From: an uncultured Bacilli bacterium | Lineage (GTDB): Bacteria > Bacillota_I > Bacilli_A > RF39 > UBA660 | Length of the DNA: 20,950 bases | NCBI GenBank assembly: GCA_948497845.1 | Contig: CAOOMX010000018.1 | Span: 3,702 to 24,651 of the forward strand | Direction of reading: 5' to 3' | In this document: positions 7,539-15,297 of the stretch, one piece after another | How the letters are laid out: each line of letters opens with the position of its first letter | How positions within the stretch are numbered: the stretch's first letter is position 1 | Translations under genes and position numbers: made by a program | Notes under the pieces: generated by a model | The model's input: only the letters and a program-made list of their open reading frames with translations | The model's database searches: none | What the model was told of the DNA's origin: nothing

Positions 7539-8351
7539 TTATCCTAAAGCAACATCTAGAACCATCATAATGATAAAGCCAAAAATGGTAAACAAAGCCA
7601 TTAAGTCTTTTTTCTTATTACTTTGACTTTCTGGGATAAGTTCTTGAACCACTACATAAATCATTGCACCACCAGCAAAGGCTAGTAAAATAGGTAACAA
7701 AATTCTAACTTTCATTACCAGTATTGCCCCAATAACCGCAGAAATAGGTTCTACAATACCACTAAGATTCCCAATTAAAAAAGCTTTCGTTCTACTCATT
7801 CCTTCACGTCGAAGGGGTAATGAAACGGCTGTTCCCTCTGGAAAATTTTGAATACCTATACCAATTGCTAGCATAACGGCAGCCCCTAATGTTGCTCCTT
7901 CAAGACCATAACCTAAAGATCCAAAAGCAACGCCAATAGCCATACCTTCTGGAATATTATGAAGGGTTATAGAAGTAATAAGCATTAAACATCTTTTAAA
8001 GCGAACGTTTTTGTCTTCTCCTTTTTTATTTTTTTTAGCAAAATAGTCAAAGACTTTATCTCCTAAAAAAAGAAGCAAACCACCAGCGATAACACCTAAG
8101 GCCACAACAAGCCATGCGATTAAATTTAGGTTATGTGCCATTTCTATAGCTGGAGATAATAAAGACCAAAAGGTAGCAGCTAGCATAACACCAGCAGCAA
8201 AACCTAACATGCCATCCATAACATTTTTGTTTACTTTTTTAAAAAGGAATACAACAGCAGCTCCTAAAGCAGTTATTCCCCATGTAAATAGGGTTGCAAT
8301 AAAAGCTTGTACAGGATAATGTAATCCGCTAAACCATTCTATCATTTGCAA
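7539..8351 (-). CDS. ZIP-family divalent metal transporter (GufA/ZupT-like)
   Basis: An integral membrane protein of about 270 residues with 7-8 hydrophobic segments. The ZIP metal-binding helices are clear: SITLHNIPEGMAIGVAFGS and the second motif IQNFPEGTAVSLPLRREG, each with the HN/QN-x-PEG core that binds Zn, Fe or Mn. A short basic loop (AKKNKKGEDKNVRFKRC) separates helices 3 and 4. Two starts are possible behind AAGGAGGA: TTG at 8351 (5 bases away) or ATG at 8345 (11 bases away), which differ by two residues. It interrupts the tig-lon order on the opposite strand, so it is probably a local insertion. The substrate cannot be decided. Confidence 0.92.
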   Translation of the reverse strand: MQMIEWFSGLHYPVQAFIATLFTWGITALGAAVVFLFKKVNKNVMDGMLGFAAGVMLAATFWSLLSPAIEMAHNLNLIAWLVVALGVIAGGLLLFLGDKVFDYFAKKNKKGEDKNVRFKRCLMLITSITLHNIPEGMAIGVAFGSLGYGLEGATLGAAVMLAIGIGIQNFPEGTAVSLPLRREGMSRTKAFLIGNLSGIVEPISAVIGAILVMKVRILLPILLAFAGGAMIYVVVQELIPESQSNKKKDLMALFTIFGFIIMMVLDVALG

Positions 8352-8409
8352 AAAATCCTCCTTACTATGGTAGTTTATGAAGAAATTTTAAGATTTGTGA
8401 GTATTATGA

Positions 8410-8436
8410 TTGACAATGAAAAATAATGCTTATAAT
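8410..8436 (+). promoter_or_regulatory. Possible upstream promoter for lon
   Basis: TTGACA (8410-8415) and TATAAT (8431-8436) are both perfect hexamers, but the spacer is 15 bases, shorter than optimal. It would give a lon leader of about 125 bases. No CIRCE or clear CtsR site was seen. Confidence 0.4.
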
Positions 8437-8515
8437 AGGACGATAGGAAAAATTTGCCCAATGAAAAAAGGCTTATTTTTTGACAAAATTTTCTAAATAA
8501 AAGGGGGCATTTTAC

Positions 8516-8544
8516 TTTACTTTTTAAAAAATACCCTTTATAAT
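8516..8544 (+). promoter_or_regulatory. Proximal sigma-A-type promoter for lon
   Basis: TTTACT (8516-8521), a 17-base spacer and a perfect TATAAT (8539-8544). The start would be near 8551, just before the GGAGGT ribosome binding site at 8558. Confidence 0.5.
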
Positions 8545-8570
8545 AAATTTTAGTTTTGGAGGTGCAGTTT

Positions 8571-10844
8571 GTGAAATATAATATCCCCGTGATACTTCTA
8601 AAGAATTTAATAATCCTTCCGAATCAAGAGATAAAAATTGAATTAAACAACGAACTAAGTAAATTAATAATAAAAGAAGCAAGTGCACATTATGATGGAA
8701 AAATAATGGTTGTTGCTCCGATAGATGACAAAGAAGAAGAGCCAAGTGTTGATGATTTGCCACGTGTTGGAGTAGTAGCAAATATTAAGAACAAGATTGC
8801 GTTATCAGATGATACAATTCGTATAACTTTAAGAGGGATTAAAAGAGTAGCTATAATGCATTATTATAATGATAAAGAAACAAAATTATTATATAGTGAA
8901 GCTATGCAAATTGATTTGCCTAAATATGCCAAAGCAGAAGAAGAAGCTGTACGCCGAAAACTATTAGATGTGTTAAAAAAATACATTGACTCTGCCAATA
9001 GCATATCAAATAGTATACTAACAACCATCAAAGAGACAAATGATCTAGATCGCATAACGGATATTATTACTTCTTTTTTGCCGTTTAATGTAACAAAAAA
9101 ATTAGAATACATGCAAAACATTAATCCCTTAAATAGAGCATTAAAGTTAATACAAGATATAGAAACAGAAATAAAATATGTGGATATAGACAATGAACTA
9201 GATGACAAAGTAAGGGATGAATTTGATCGAAATAACAAAGATTTCATATTAAAAGAGAAGTTAAAAGCAATAAAAAAAGAACTGGGTGAAACTTCACTAC
9301 AAGAGGAAGAAACCGCCAAATTTAGATCCTTATTAGAGCATTTACGCATAGACAAATCGATAAAAGAAAAATTAAACCATGAAATTGATAAATATGAAGT
9401 AATGAATGAATCCAGTCCTGAATTAGGAGTATTAAGAAACTATTTAGATTGGATACTAAATTTGCCATGGAACAAAACGACTAAAGAAGAATCAAATTTC
9501 AATTTAGTAGAAGCCAAATTAGATGAATCACATTATGGATTAAAAAAAGTGAAAGAACGAATTTGTGAATACATTGCTATAAAGAATTTTAATCCAGATA
9601 TAAAAAGTCCTATTATTTGTTTAGTAGGTCCTCCAGGAGTAGGAAAAACCACAATAGCGATGTCTATTGCTAAAGCCTTAAAAAGAAAATTTTACAAAAT
9701 TAGTGTCGGAGGCTTAAATGATTCAACAGAACTTATTGGTTCAAGAAGGACATATCTTGCAGCCAATCCAGGAAAGATAATCCAAGGAATAAAAAAATGT
9801 GGTAGTAAGAACCCTTTAATCTTAATAGATGAAGTTGATAAAATGATAAGGGATTATAAAGGAGATCCAGCAAGTACATTACTAGAGATATTAGATCCTA
9901 ATCAAAACAAGATGTTTACAGATAACTTCTTAGAAGAGCCATTTGATCTAAGTGAAGTTTTGTTTATTTTAACAGCAAACAGTACCAGTGATATTCCAGC
10001 AACTTTATTAGATAGAGTAGAATTAATTGAATTAAACAGTTATACGCTTTTTGAAAAAAAAGATATAGCTAAAAAATATTTATTGCCAAGAATATATGAA
10101 GAACATAACATGGTAGATAATAATCTTAAGTTTACAGATGAATTACTTTATTTTATTATTAATGCTTATACAGATGAAGCTGGTGTAAGAGAATTAGATC
10201 GTATACTAACTTCACTCATTAGAAAACTAGTAATTAATAATATAAAGACTATTACAAAAGAAAAAGTAATTAAATTATTAGGAACAGCTAAATATAGTCT
10301 TTTAGAAGAAGCAACCATCGATACATATGGTATTGCTAATGCTTTAGCTGTACGAAATAGTTGTGGAATAGTAACAAAAGCAGAAGTGGTAAAGTTTAAA
10401 GGTGATGGTAAGTTAACGATAACGGGTTCAGTTGGTAAAGTGATGGAAGAAAGTATTCAAGTAGTTATAAGTTACATAAAAAGTGAATATAGTCATACGC
10501 TTACCAATTTAGATTTTCATTTTCATTTTCAAGATGCCACATCTAAAAAAGATGGTCCATCAGCTGGAATCTCAATTGCAGTAGCCTTATTAAGTATCAT
10601 TGAAAAGAAGATTATTCCTTCAAATATAGCCTTTACAGGAGAAATGACTTTAAATGGTAATATTTTAAAAATTGGAGGATTAAAAGAAAAGCTTATAGGA
10701 GCATATAACAAAGGTATAAAAAAAGTATATATACCTAAAAGCAATGAAGAAGACTTAAATGAAGTTCCGAATATTGTAAAAGAAGAAATAGAAATATTTT
10801 TAGTATCGAACTTTAAAGAAGTATATACAAGTTTATTTAAATAA
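8571..10844 (+). CDS. lon: Lon ATP-dependent protease (LonA type)
   Basis: 757 residues and a full-length soluble Lon: an N-terminal substrate-binding domain (1-190), a central coiled region, an AAA+ domain and a C-terminal S16 protease domain. Walker A is GPPGVGKTT from residue 353 and Walker B is LILIDEVDK. The catalytic serine is Ser664 in DGPSAGIS and the catalytic lysine is Lys707 in GGLKEKL. No transmembrane segment is visible, so it is LonA and not LonB. It degrades misfolded and regulatory proteins. GTG 8571 is chosen because GGAGGT lies 7 bases upstream; an in-frame TTG at 8556 overlaps that site and is unlikely. The lon-spoVID-ysxE proximity matches B. subtilis order with the hem genes and ysxC removed. 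Confidence 0.96.
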   Translation: MKYNIPVILLKNLIILPNQEIKIELNNELSKLIIKEASAHYDGKIMVVAPIDDKEEEPSVDDLPRVGVVANIKNKIALSDDTIRITLRGIKRVAIMHYYNDKETKLLYSEAMQIDLPKYAKAEEEAVRRKLLDVLKKYIDSANSISNSILTTIKETNDLDRITDIITSFLPFNVTKKLEYMQNINPLNRALKLIQDIETEIKYVDIDNELDDKVRDEFDRNNKDFILKEKLKAIKKELGETSLQEEETAKFRSLLEHLRIDKSIKEKLNHEIDKYEVMNESSPELGVLRNYLDWILNLPWNKTTKEESNFNLVEAKLDESHYGLKKVKERICEYIAIKNFNPDIKSPIICLVGPPGVGKTTIAMSIAKALKRKFYKISVGGLNDSTELIGSRRTYLAANPGKIIQGIKKCGSKNPLILIDEVDKMIRDYKGDPASTLLEILDPNQNKMFTDNFLEEPFDLSEVLFILTANSTSDIPATLLDRVELIELNSYTLFEKKDIAKKYLLPRIYEEHNMVDNNLKFTDELLYFIINAYTDEAGVRELDRILTSLIRKLVINNIKTITKEKVIKLLGTAKYSLLEEATIDTYGIANALAVRNSCGIVTKAEVVKFKGDGKLTITGSVGKVMEESIQVVISYIKSEYSHTLTNLDFHFHFQDATSKKDGPSAGISIAVALLSIIEKKIIPSNIAFTGEMTLNGNILKIGGLKEKLIGAYNKGIKKVYIPKSNEEDLNEVPNIVKEEIEIFLVSNFKEVYTSLFK

Positions 10845-10869
10845 AGAGCCATTAAAGTGGTTCTTTTTT
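10845..10869 (+). terminator. Intrinsic terminator after lon
   Basis: Stem AGAGCCA (10845-10851) and TGGTTCT (10858-10864), 7 pairs with one G-T, loop TTAAAG, then a T run. Confidence 0.82.
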
Positions 10870-10917
10870 AGTCTAACAATAGTTTTTTTACATATACTTA
10901 CAGCAAGGAGGAATAAA

Positions 10918-11736
10918 ATGAATTGTATAATACCATTTAGTCATGACATAAAATTTAATACAAACATAAGTGAAATATTAAGTATATCATTAGAACATGA
11001 TTACACATTAAATGAAAGTGAGTTACTAGGTAACTTTATGATTTCAGGTGATTATAAAAGCCATGAAGTAAGTGTAAATAAGGACCATTTTGAGCATGTC
11101 TTACCATTTTCCGTATCTCTAACAGATAGAATAGCGCCAGATTCATTAGAATTTAACATTGAAGACTTTACCTATGAGGTATTAAATAACAATACGTTAA
11201 AAGTAGATATTGAATATTCTATTAAAGGTGATACGGTAAAAGAAGAACCAGTCATTTTTGAAAGATTTGATGAGAAGGAGGAGCCAACTATTGAAGAATT
11301 ATTGGAAAATGTTGAAGAAGAAGTGGAAGATGTGGAAGAAAAGAAAGAAGAAAAAGAAATAAGAGAAGAAGTGGAAGAAGAAATAGAAGAAACATCTTTG
11401 GAAAAAGAAGTAGTTGAAAAGCCTGTAGTAGAAGAAAATATAACTCCGAAAGAGGTTATAGAAGAAAGAGAGGAACAAGCACAATTGGTAACGGAACAAA
11501 TGCAAATAGAAGAAACATCAAGTATAAATGAAGAAGAAAAAGAAACGATTTTGAGTACAGTTAGCGAAGAAGATAATGCCTTTGTAACCTATCATATTCA
11601 TGTTTTAAAGGAACAAGAAACGATAGAAACGGTATGTAGTTTATATAGCACAACAGGGCAAACATTAAGTGAATATAATGATTTAGAAAATTTAACAGTG
11701 GGAAGCAAAATAATTATCCCTGAAGAAAGTGAATAG
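10918..11736 (+). CDS. spoVID: SpoVID-like spore coat morphogenetic protein with LysM domain
   Basis: 272 residues in three parts. Residues 1-105 form a beta-rich domain with SEILSISLEHDYTLNESE and a GDYKSHEVSV strand, resembling the SpoVID N-terminus. Residues 110-215 are a very Glu-rich low-complexity linker. Residues 222-270 are a LysM motif (YHIHVLKEQETIETVCSLY ... LTVGSKIIIPEE). In B. subtilis SpoVID drives encasement of the forespore by coat proteins and its C-terminus carries a LysM. It is about half the Bacillus length. The ribosome binding site AAGGAGG is at 10905. CATATACT at 10891-10898 resembles a sigma-E -10 but I see no convincing -35. It is coupled to ysxE by an 8-base overlap. 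Confidence 0.82.
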   Translation: MNCIIPFSHDIKFNTNISEILSISLEHDYTLNESELLGNFMISGDYKSHEVSVNKDHFEHVLPFSVSLTDRIAPDSLEFNIEDFTYEVLNNNTLKVDIEYSIKGDTVKEEPVIFERFDEKEEPTIEELLENVEEEVEDVEEKKEEKEIREEVEEEIEETSLEKEVVEKPVVEENITPKEVIEEREEQAQLVTEQMQIEETSSINEEEKETILSTVSEEDNAFVTYHIHVLKEQETIETVCSLYSTTGQTLSEYNDLENLTVGSKIIIPEESE

Positions 11737-12619
11737 AAGTTTAGAAGTACTAAAATCTATTTATAAGCCTTATCGATACACATTAAAAGGTAAAGTAACT
11801 CTTTTAGAAACAACTTCAGGAGATTTTATCATAAAGCCTAAGAAGAAAGAAATACCAGAATTATATACATATTTAGTAAGTAGAGGGTTTGATAATTTTC
11901 CTAAATTAATAGATGGTGCTAGAAAAGATGTAAATGTTTATGAATATATTAGTGATACATCGATGCCCTTAGAGCAAAAGTGTACAGATTTAGTAGATGT
12001 CATAGCATCTTTACATAACAAAACAAGTTACTTTAAAGAAGTAAGCGAGGATACTTATAAAGAAATATATGAAGGTATTGATGGAAATATTGCTTATCTA
12101 AAAAACTACTATGATACATTTTACGAAAGACATTTTAATGAAGTTTATATGAGACCTTCAACATATTTATTTATGCGTAATTTTACTAAAGTAACAGCTG
12201 CCTTAGACTTTTGTAAAAATGAATTAGATGAATGGTATAAACTAGTAAAAGATGAGAAAAAAACAAGAGTAGCAGTAGTTCATAATAATTTAGAATTAAA
12301 TCACTTTATTAAAAATGGAAAAGATTATTTAATAAGTTGGGATAATTACAAAATAGATACACCATTATTAGATATTGTTAATTTATATAAAAAAGAGTAT
12401 TTAAGTATTAATTTTGAAGAGACCTTAGCTAGATATTTTACTTTATATCCGCTCTTAGAACATGAAAAAAAATTACTTTTCATTCTAATTACTTTACCAC
12501 CTGTAATCTGTGATAAAGATAAAGAATTAAGTAAATGTAAAGAAATGAGAAGAATTTTAGATTATATCTTTAAGACAGAAGAGCTAATAAGGCCATATTA
12601 TGCGAAAGAGGAAGAATAA
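11729..12619 (+). CDS. ysxE: CotS/YsxE-family spore coat protein, kinase-like fold
   Basis: 296 residues of the aminoglycoside phosphotransferase fold used by CotS, YsxE and YutH coat proteins. An N-terminal lobe contains KGKVTLLETTSGDFIIKPK. The C-terminal lobe has VVHNNLELNHFI (His185) and LISWDNYKIDTPLLDIV (Asp205). The usual HGDxxxxN catalytic loop reads HNNLELNH. The catalytic Asp is therefore Asn187, suggesting a non-enzymatic scaffold. The start is GTG 11729, inside the end of spoVID, and the spoVID-ysxE pair is also adjacent in B. subtilis. No terminator was found after it, and its last 36 bases overlap a minus-strand reading frame. Confidence 0.82.
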   Translation: MNRSLEVLKSIYKPYRYTLKGKVTLLETTSGDFIIKPKKKEIPELYTYLVSRGFDNFPKLIDGARKDVNVYEYISDTSMPLEQKCTDLVDVIASLHNKTSYFKEVSEDTYKEIYEGIDGNIAYLKNYYDTFYERHFNEVYMRPSTYLFMRNFTKVTAALDFCKNELDEWYKLVKDEKKTRVAVVHNNLELNHFIKNGKDYLISWDNYKIDTPLLDIVNLYKKEYLSINFEETLARYFTLYPLLEHEKKLLFILITLPPVICDKDKELSKCKEMRRILDYIFKTEELIRPYYAKEEE

Positions 12620-12772
12620 AAATAAAGATATTTCCAAAAGCAATACAAATATATTCCAACGAAAAGGTAAAATAAGAGTAATAAGGGCTTGGTAAAAAAT
12701 CAAAATAGATAAAATAAACAAAATGATAACTGTAAATCCATTCCCTCCACGGTTACAACAATTTCCCTTCAC
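12584..12772 (-). CDS. Small hypothetical membrane protein
   Basis: 62 residues if started at GTG 12770-12772. An in-frame GTG at 12781 adds three residues, but it lies within the AGGTGA ribosome binding site that serves the inner start. The N-terminus is polar with a Cys-Cys pair (MKGNCCNRGGNG). Two hydrophobic helices follow (VIILFILSILIFYQALITLI and NIFVLLLEISLFLFFLF). The gene lies antisense in the gap between ysxE and the next plus-strand gene and overlaps the ysxE 3' end by 36 bases. The good ribosome binding site and the non-random N-terminus support a real gene, possibly sporulation-linked by context only. I recognise no family. Confidence 0.45.
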   Translation of the reverse strand: MKGNCCNRGGNGFTVIILFILSILIFYQALITLILPFRWNIFVLLLEISLFLFFLFRIIWPY

Positions 12773-12812
12773 GTCAATCACCTATAGTAATATATGATAA
12801 GTTTTAAGAATG

Positions 12813-12829
12813 TACCTAGACTATAGGTA
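12813..12829. repeat. Short inverted repeat upstream of the 12879 gene
   Basis: TACCTA (12813-12818) and TAGGTA (12824-12829) form a perfect 6-pair stem with the loop GACTA, followed by a T-rich stretch. It lies just upstream of the promoter at 12851 and could be an operator or a weak terminator. Confidence 0.35.
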
Positions 12830-12847
12830 TATTTTTTACTATTGTTA

Positions 12848-12856
12848 TGCTATAAT
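12848..12856 (+). promoter_or_regulatory. Extended -10 promoter for the 12879 gene
   Basis: TGC followed by a perfect TATAAT (12851-12856), 22 bases before the ATG and close to AAGGAGGA. The position 17 bases upstream reads TATATT, a poor -35, so the promoter would rely on the extended -10. Confidence 0.5.
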
Positions 12857-12878
12857 ACATGAAAAAAAGGAGGATAAA

Positions 12879-13688
12879 ATGAAAATATATCGTTTTGTAA
12901 GAACTAAAATGATACAAGATAAAGTAGGACAATCAAATGAATATGCTAATTTAAATGCATTTAATGCAATATCTCCATCATATCCTTTTTTAAGGAAAAA
13001 GCCTAGATTTGTTATGAATTTTAATAACACCTTTGGGGGAATGGATCAAATGTGTAAATATTTTTTTGCTAGTATATTTGATTTACTTAATTTCATAAAA
13101 GATCAAGCTTACGCATTAAGTGAAGAGGCAAATCATTTTCAGTACATAATAATGGAAATAGAAATTCCTGATGAAGTATTACAAAAATACATAGGATTAG
13201 GTTTTTATAGTAAAGAATTATCAAAAGTAGAATTTCGTATTCCATATCAAGATTTATATAAATTTACTAGCTTAGAAGACTTAGATTATTTTCAAAGGTT
13301 ACTTGATTTTTACAACCAAAATTTATATCAGGAATTCTTGGATTACACAAGATCCTATAAAAAGTTTGCTTCAATTCCTAGACCAAAAGAATACTATGGA
13401 TTCCAACGCTTAGATATTTATTCCCTTTTTTGCTTTAAAGCTAGATTACAAAGAGCTCATTTAGAATTAGATAACATAGATACAGCTAGGATAGAACAAT
13501 TAGGGGAGATTGCAGCCTTTTACAGAGGGCCATATTATGGCAAAAAGATAAATGAAATAGTAGGAAGAGAATATGGAACTATGTATGATCCTTCTTATGA
13601 AAAAGATAAATTATTTAATTATACCAGTAAAATATTAGAAGAGGAAAACGAAGAAATGAAAAGAGTATTAAAAAGAAAGAGCGATTAA
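12879..13688 (+). CDS. Hypothetical protein, 269 residues, unrecognised
   Basis: A soluble, aromatic-rich protein with no signal peptide or membrane segment. It starts MKIYRFVRTKMIQDKVGQ and contains a long Tyr/Phe-rich helical middle (YQDLYKFTSLEDLDYFQRLL, then FYNQNLYQEFLDYTRSY). The C-terminus is charged (LEEENEEMKRVLKRKSD). I see no catalytic motif that identifies it. ATG 12879 is chosen because AAGGAGGA precedes it; the frame stays open further upstream (to 12810) but that part contains the promoter. It is a single-gene transcription unit with its own promoter and terminator, between the sporulation genes and the pilin-like operon. Confidence 0.85.
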   Translation: MKIYRFVRTKMIQDKVGQSNEYANLNAFNAISPSYPFLRKKPRFVMNFNNTFGGMDQMCKYFFASIFDLLNFIKDQAYALSEEANHFQYIIMEIEIPDEVLQKYIGLGFYSKELSKVEFRIPYQDLYKFTSLEDLDYFQRLLDFYNQNLYQEFLDYTRSYKKFASIPRPKEYYGFQRLDIYSLFCFKARLQRAHLELDNIDTARIEQLGEIAAFYRGPYYGKKINEIVGREYGTMYDPSYEKDKLFNYTSKILEEENEEMKRVLKRKSD

Positions 13689-13709
13689 ATCTTTGCTCAA
13701 AGTCTTTGT

Positions 13710-13737
13710 AAAATCAATCTGCTTAGGTTGATTTTTT
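13710..13737 (+). terminator. Intrinsic terminator after the 12879 gene
   Basis: AAAATCAA (13710-13717) pairs with TTGATTTT (13728-13735), 8 pairs, and a T run follows. The 3' arm doubles as the -35 region of the next promoter. Confidence 0.75.
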
Positions 13738-13756
13738 CAGTTGCAAATGGTATATT
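13728..13756 (+). promoter_or_regulatory. Promoter of the secreted protein and pilin-like operon
   Basis: TTGATT (13728-13733), a 17-base spacer and TATATT (13751-13756) preceded by TGG (extended -10). The ATG is 20 bases further on, with AGGTGA in front of it. The -35 overlaps the preceding terminator. Confidence 0.5.
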
Positions 13757-13776
13757 AATAAAGTAGGTGAAGACCA

Positions 13777-15276
13777 ATGAACAAATTAAAAGAAAAGTTA
13801 ATGAACAAGAAAACATTGATATTTATAGCGCTATTATTATGTGTAGTAACAGGTATATCCTATGCTTATTTTGGCTTTTTTGTGGGAGAAGGAGCAAATG
13901 CTATTATTAATGTTTCAACAGAACAACCTGATGACTTACATTTTGATGTTGATAAAGAATTATCGATGACTTTAAATCAATTTAATTTTACAGCAGAAGC
14001 AGGAAATCTCTTTGATACTGCAACAGCTGTAGCATCATTAAAAGCAAATGATACAACCGAAACAGCCGACTTTACATATAATATTTATTTTAATATTTTG
14101 TCAAATGATTATATATACACAACACCAGATCATAAGCCTGAAATTATATTAACGATAACAGATCCAAGTGGGAATATCGTTACAGATATAGAAGGGTTAA
14201 CATATGTTACTGCTGGAGATGTATCTGGTTTTGATGTCACTGAAACAAGAAGAAAACTAATTTCGGTAAGTAAAGATCATGCCATAAGTTCTAGATCAAG
14301 CAAGAATGCAACAAGACAAAATTGGAGTTTTAAGATTAATTTCATTAATTTAGAAACAAATCAAAAAGACAATGCTGGAAAAACATTTAATGCTAAGATT
14401 ATAATTCAAGAAGAGGAATATCAAGAGTCTTTAGCAGATAAATGTGTAGGACAAAACATGTCACAATGTTTAAAAGACAATGCCGCTTTAGACCCGACAT
14501 TATTGCATCATGATGCCAATTTAACATATGGAGCAGAAGATGATTCATACCGATATACAGGAGCAAACCCAAATAATTATGTCTGTTTTGGATCAGATGC
14601 AGAAACTTGCCCAAGTGCAAATCTATACCGAATCATCGGAGTATTCGGAGAACAAACGAAGCTAGTACATGCAACATACGCAACCACAGCAGAACTAGGA
14701 ACAGCTGTATTTAATTCAGAAAACTCTTTCAACTGGAGCGGATCAGAAGATAATGCATCTAATACATGGAGTGAAAGTACATTAAATACAGAATCACTAA
14801 ATGGAACATTCTTAAATAATTTAGGCCCAACATGGACAGATAAAATAGCAACAACAACATGGAATGTTGGGGGAATGGATTTAGAAAAAATTCAAAGTCC
14901 AAATACCGTAAAAGATACATATGATTATGAAGTAGGAGCAAATAAGAGCAGTACAACATACGAAGCAAAAATAGGAATGCCATATGCAAATGAATATGGA
15001 TATGCAGCAAACTCAAATTATTGGACAACAAGCCTAAATGGTTATGAGATGACCGCAGGAAATAACTGGATGCTTTTAGAGAATAATGGTTATTGGACCA
15101 TTACCCGTGTGCCAATCTATGCGGTTCGTGCGTTCATTGTTGGCAATGATGGGGGCATGGGCTACGGCGAAGTGGACTTCCACTTCCATCGCGTTCGTCC
15201 TACCTTCAATCTGGTATCAAGTGTGAAGATATCAAGTGGAGAAGGAACAGAAGCAAATCCATATCGAATAGCATAA
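13777..15276 (+). CDS. Secreted SipW/TasA-type signal-peptide protein with C-terminal DUF6273-like domain
   Basis: 499 residues in three parts. Residues 1-40 are a SipW-dependent-type signal peptide: a basic start, a hydrophobic core, then GISYAYFGFF and GEGANAIIN. Residues 45-215 are a beta-rich TasA/camelysin-like region (ADFTYNIYFNILSND, WSFKINFINLETNQKDNAG). From about residue 220 to the end lies a Cys-containing domain beginning CVGQNMSQC. It includes YRYTGANPNNYVC and NLYRIIGV, and ends RVRPTFNL ... GTEANPYRIA. The same domain recurs in the protein at 15885. It resembles DUF6273-type domains from memory, unchecked. Residues about 440-478 are encoded by a GC-rich, adenine-poor stretch, described separately as a possible hypervariable region. 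It is probably a cell-surface or fibre protein. First gene of an operon with three pilin-like genes. Confidence 0.8.
   Translation: MNKLKEKLMNKKTLIFIALLLCVVTGISYAYFGFFVGEGANAIINVSTEQPDDLHFDVDKELSMTLNQFNFTAEAGNLFDTATAVASLKANDTTETADFTYNIYFNILSNDYIYTTPDHKPEIILTITDPSGNIVTDIEGLTYVTAGDVSGFDVTETRRKLISVSKDHAISSRSSKNATRQNWSFKINFINLETNQKDNAGKTFNAKIIIQEEEYQESLADKCVGQNMSQCLKDNAALDPTLLHHDANLTYGAEDDSYRYTGANPNNYVCFGSDAETCPSANLYRIIGVFGEQTKLVHATYATTAELGTAVFNSENSFNWSGSEDNASNTWSESTLNTESLNGTFLNNLGPTWTDKIATTTWNVGGMDLEKIQSPNTVKDTYDYEVGANKSSTTYEAKIGMPYANEYGYAANSNYWTTSLNGYEMTAGNNWMLLENNGYWTITRVPIYAVRAFIVGNDGGMGYGEVDFHFHRVRPTFNLVSSVKISSGEGTEANPYRIA
15094..15210 (+). other. Compositionally anomalous segment, candidate DGR variable region
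   Basis: Lies within the 499-residue secreted protein gene and covers residues 440-478 (from YWTITR to VRPTF). In 15121-15210 I count 50 G+C and 14 A out of 90 bases, against roughly one third G+C in the paralogous segment at 16621-16680. Of 17 codons from 15142 to 15192, 10 end in C. An adenine-depleted, NNC-rich stretch ending in a conserved RPTF block at the C-terminus of a ligand-binding-type domain is what a diversity-generating retroelement leaves when it copies an AAC-rich template repeat with A-directed mutation. No template repeat or reverse transcriptase is present in the window, so this is inference. Gene conversion from a foreign homologue is the main alternative. Confidence 0.45.
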
Positions 15277-15297
15277 AAAGAAGAAAAGAGGGATAAA

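Noticed and set aside
11299..11505. A Phe-rich minus-strand frame opposite the spoVID-like gene
   Set aside because: It is the antisense shadow of the Glu-rich linker (GAA/GAG read as TTC/CTC).
15175..15185. Short palindrome around GTGGACTTCCAC in the variable segment as a DGR-associated hairpin
   Set aside because: The arms are only about 6 bases with a 2-base loop, inside coding sequence and upstream of the segment end, so it is probably chance.
15121..15210. Foreign gene insertion as the cause of the GC-rich patch
   Set aside because: The frame is unbroken, and the domain length matches the paralogue exactly; no insertion sequence ends or direct repeats flank it. Local gene conversion is not excluded.
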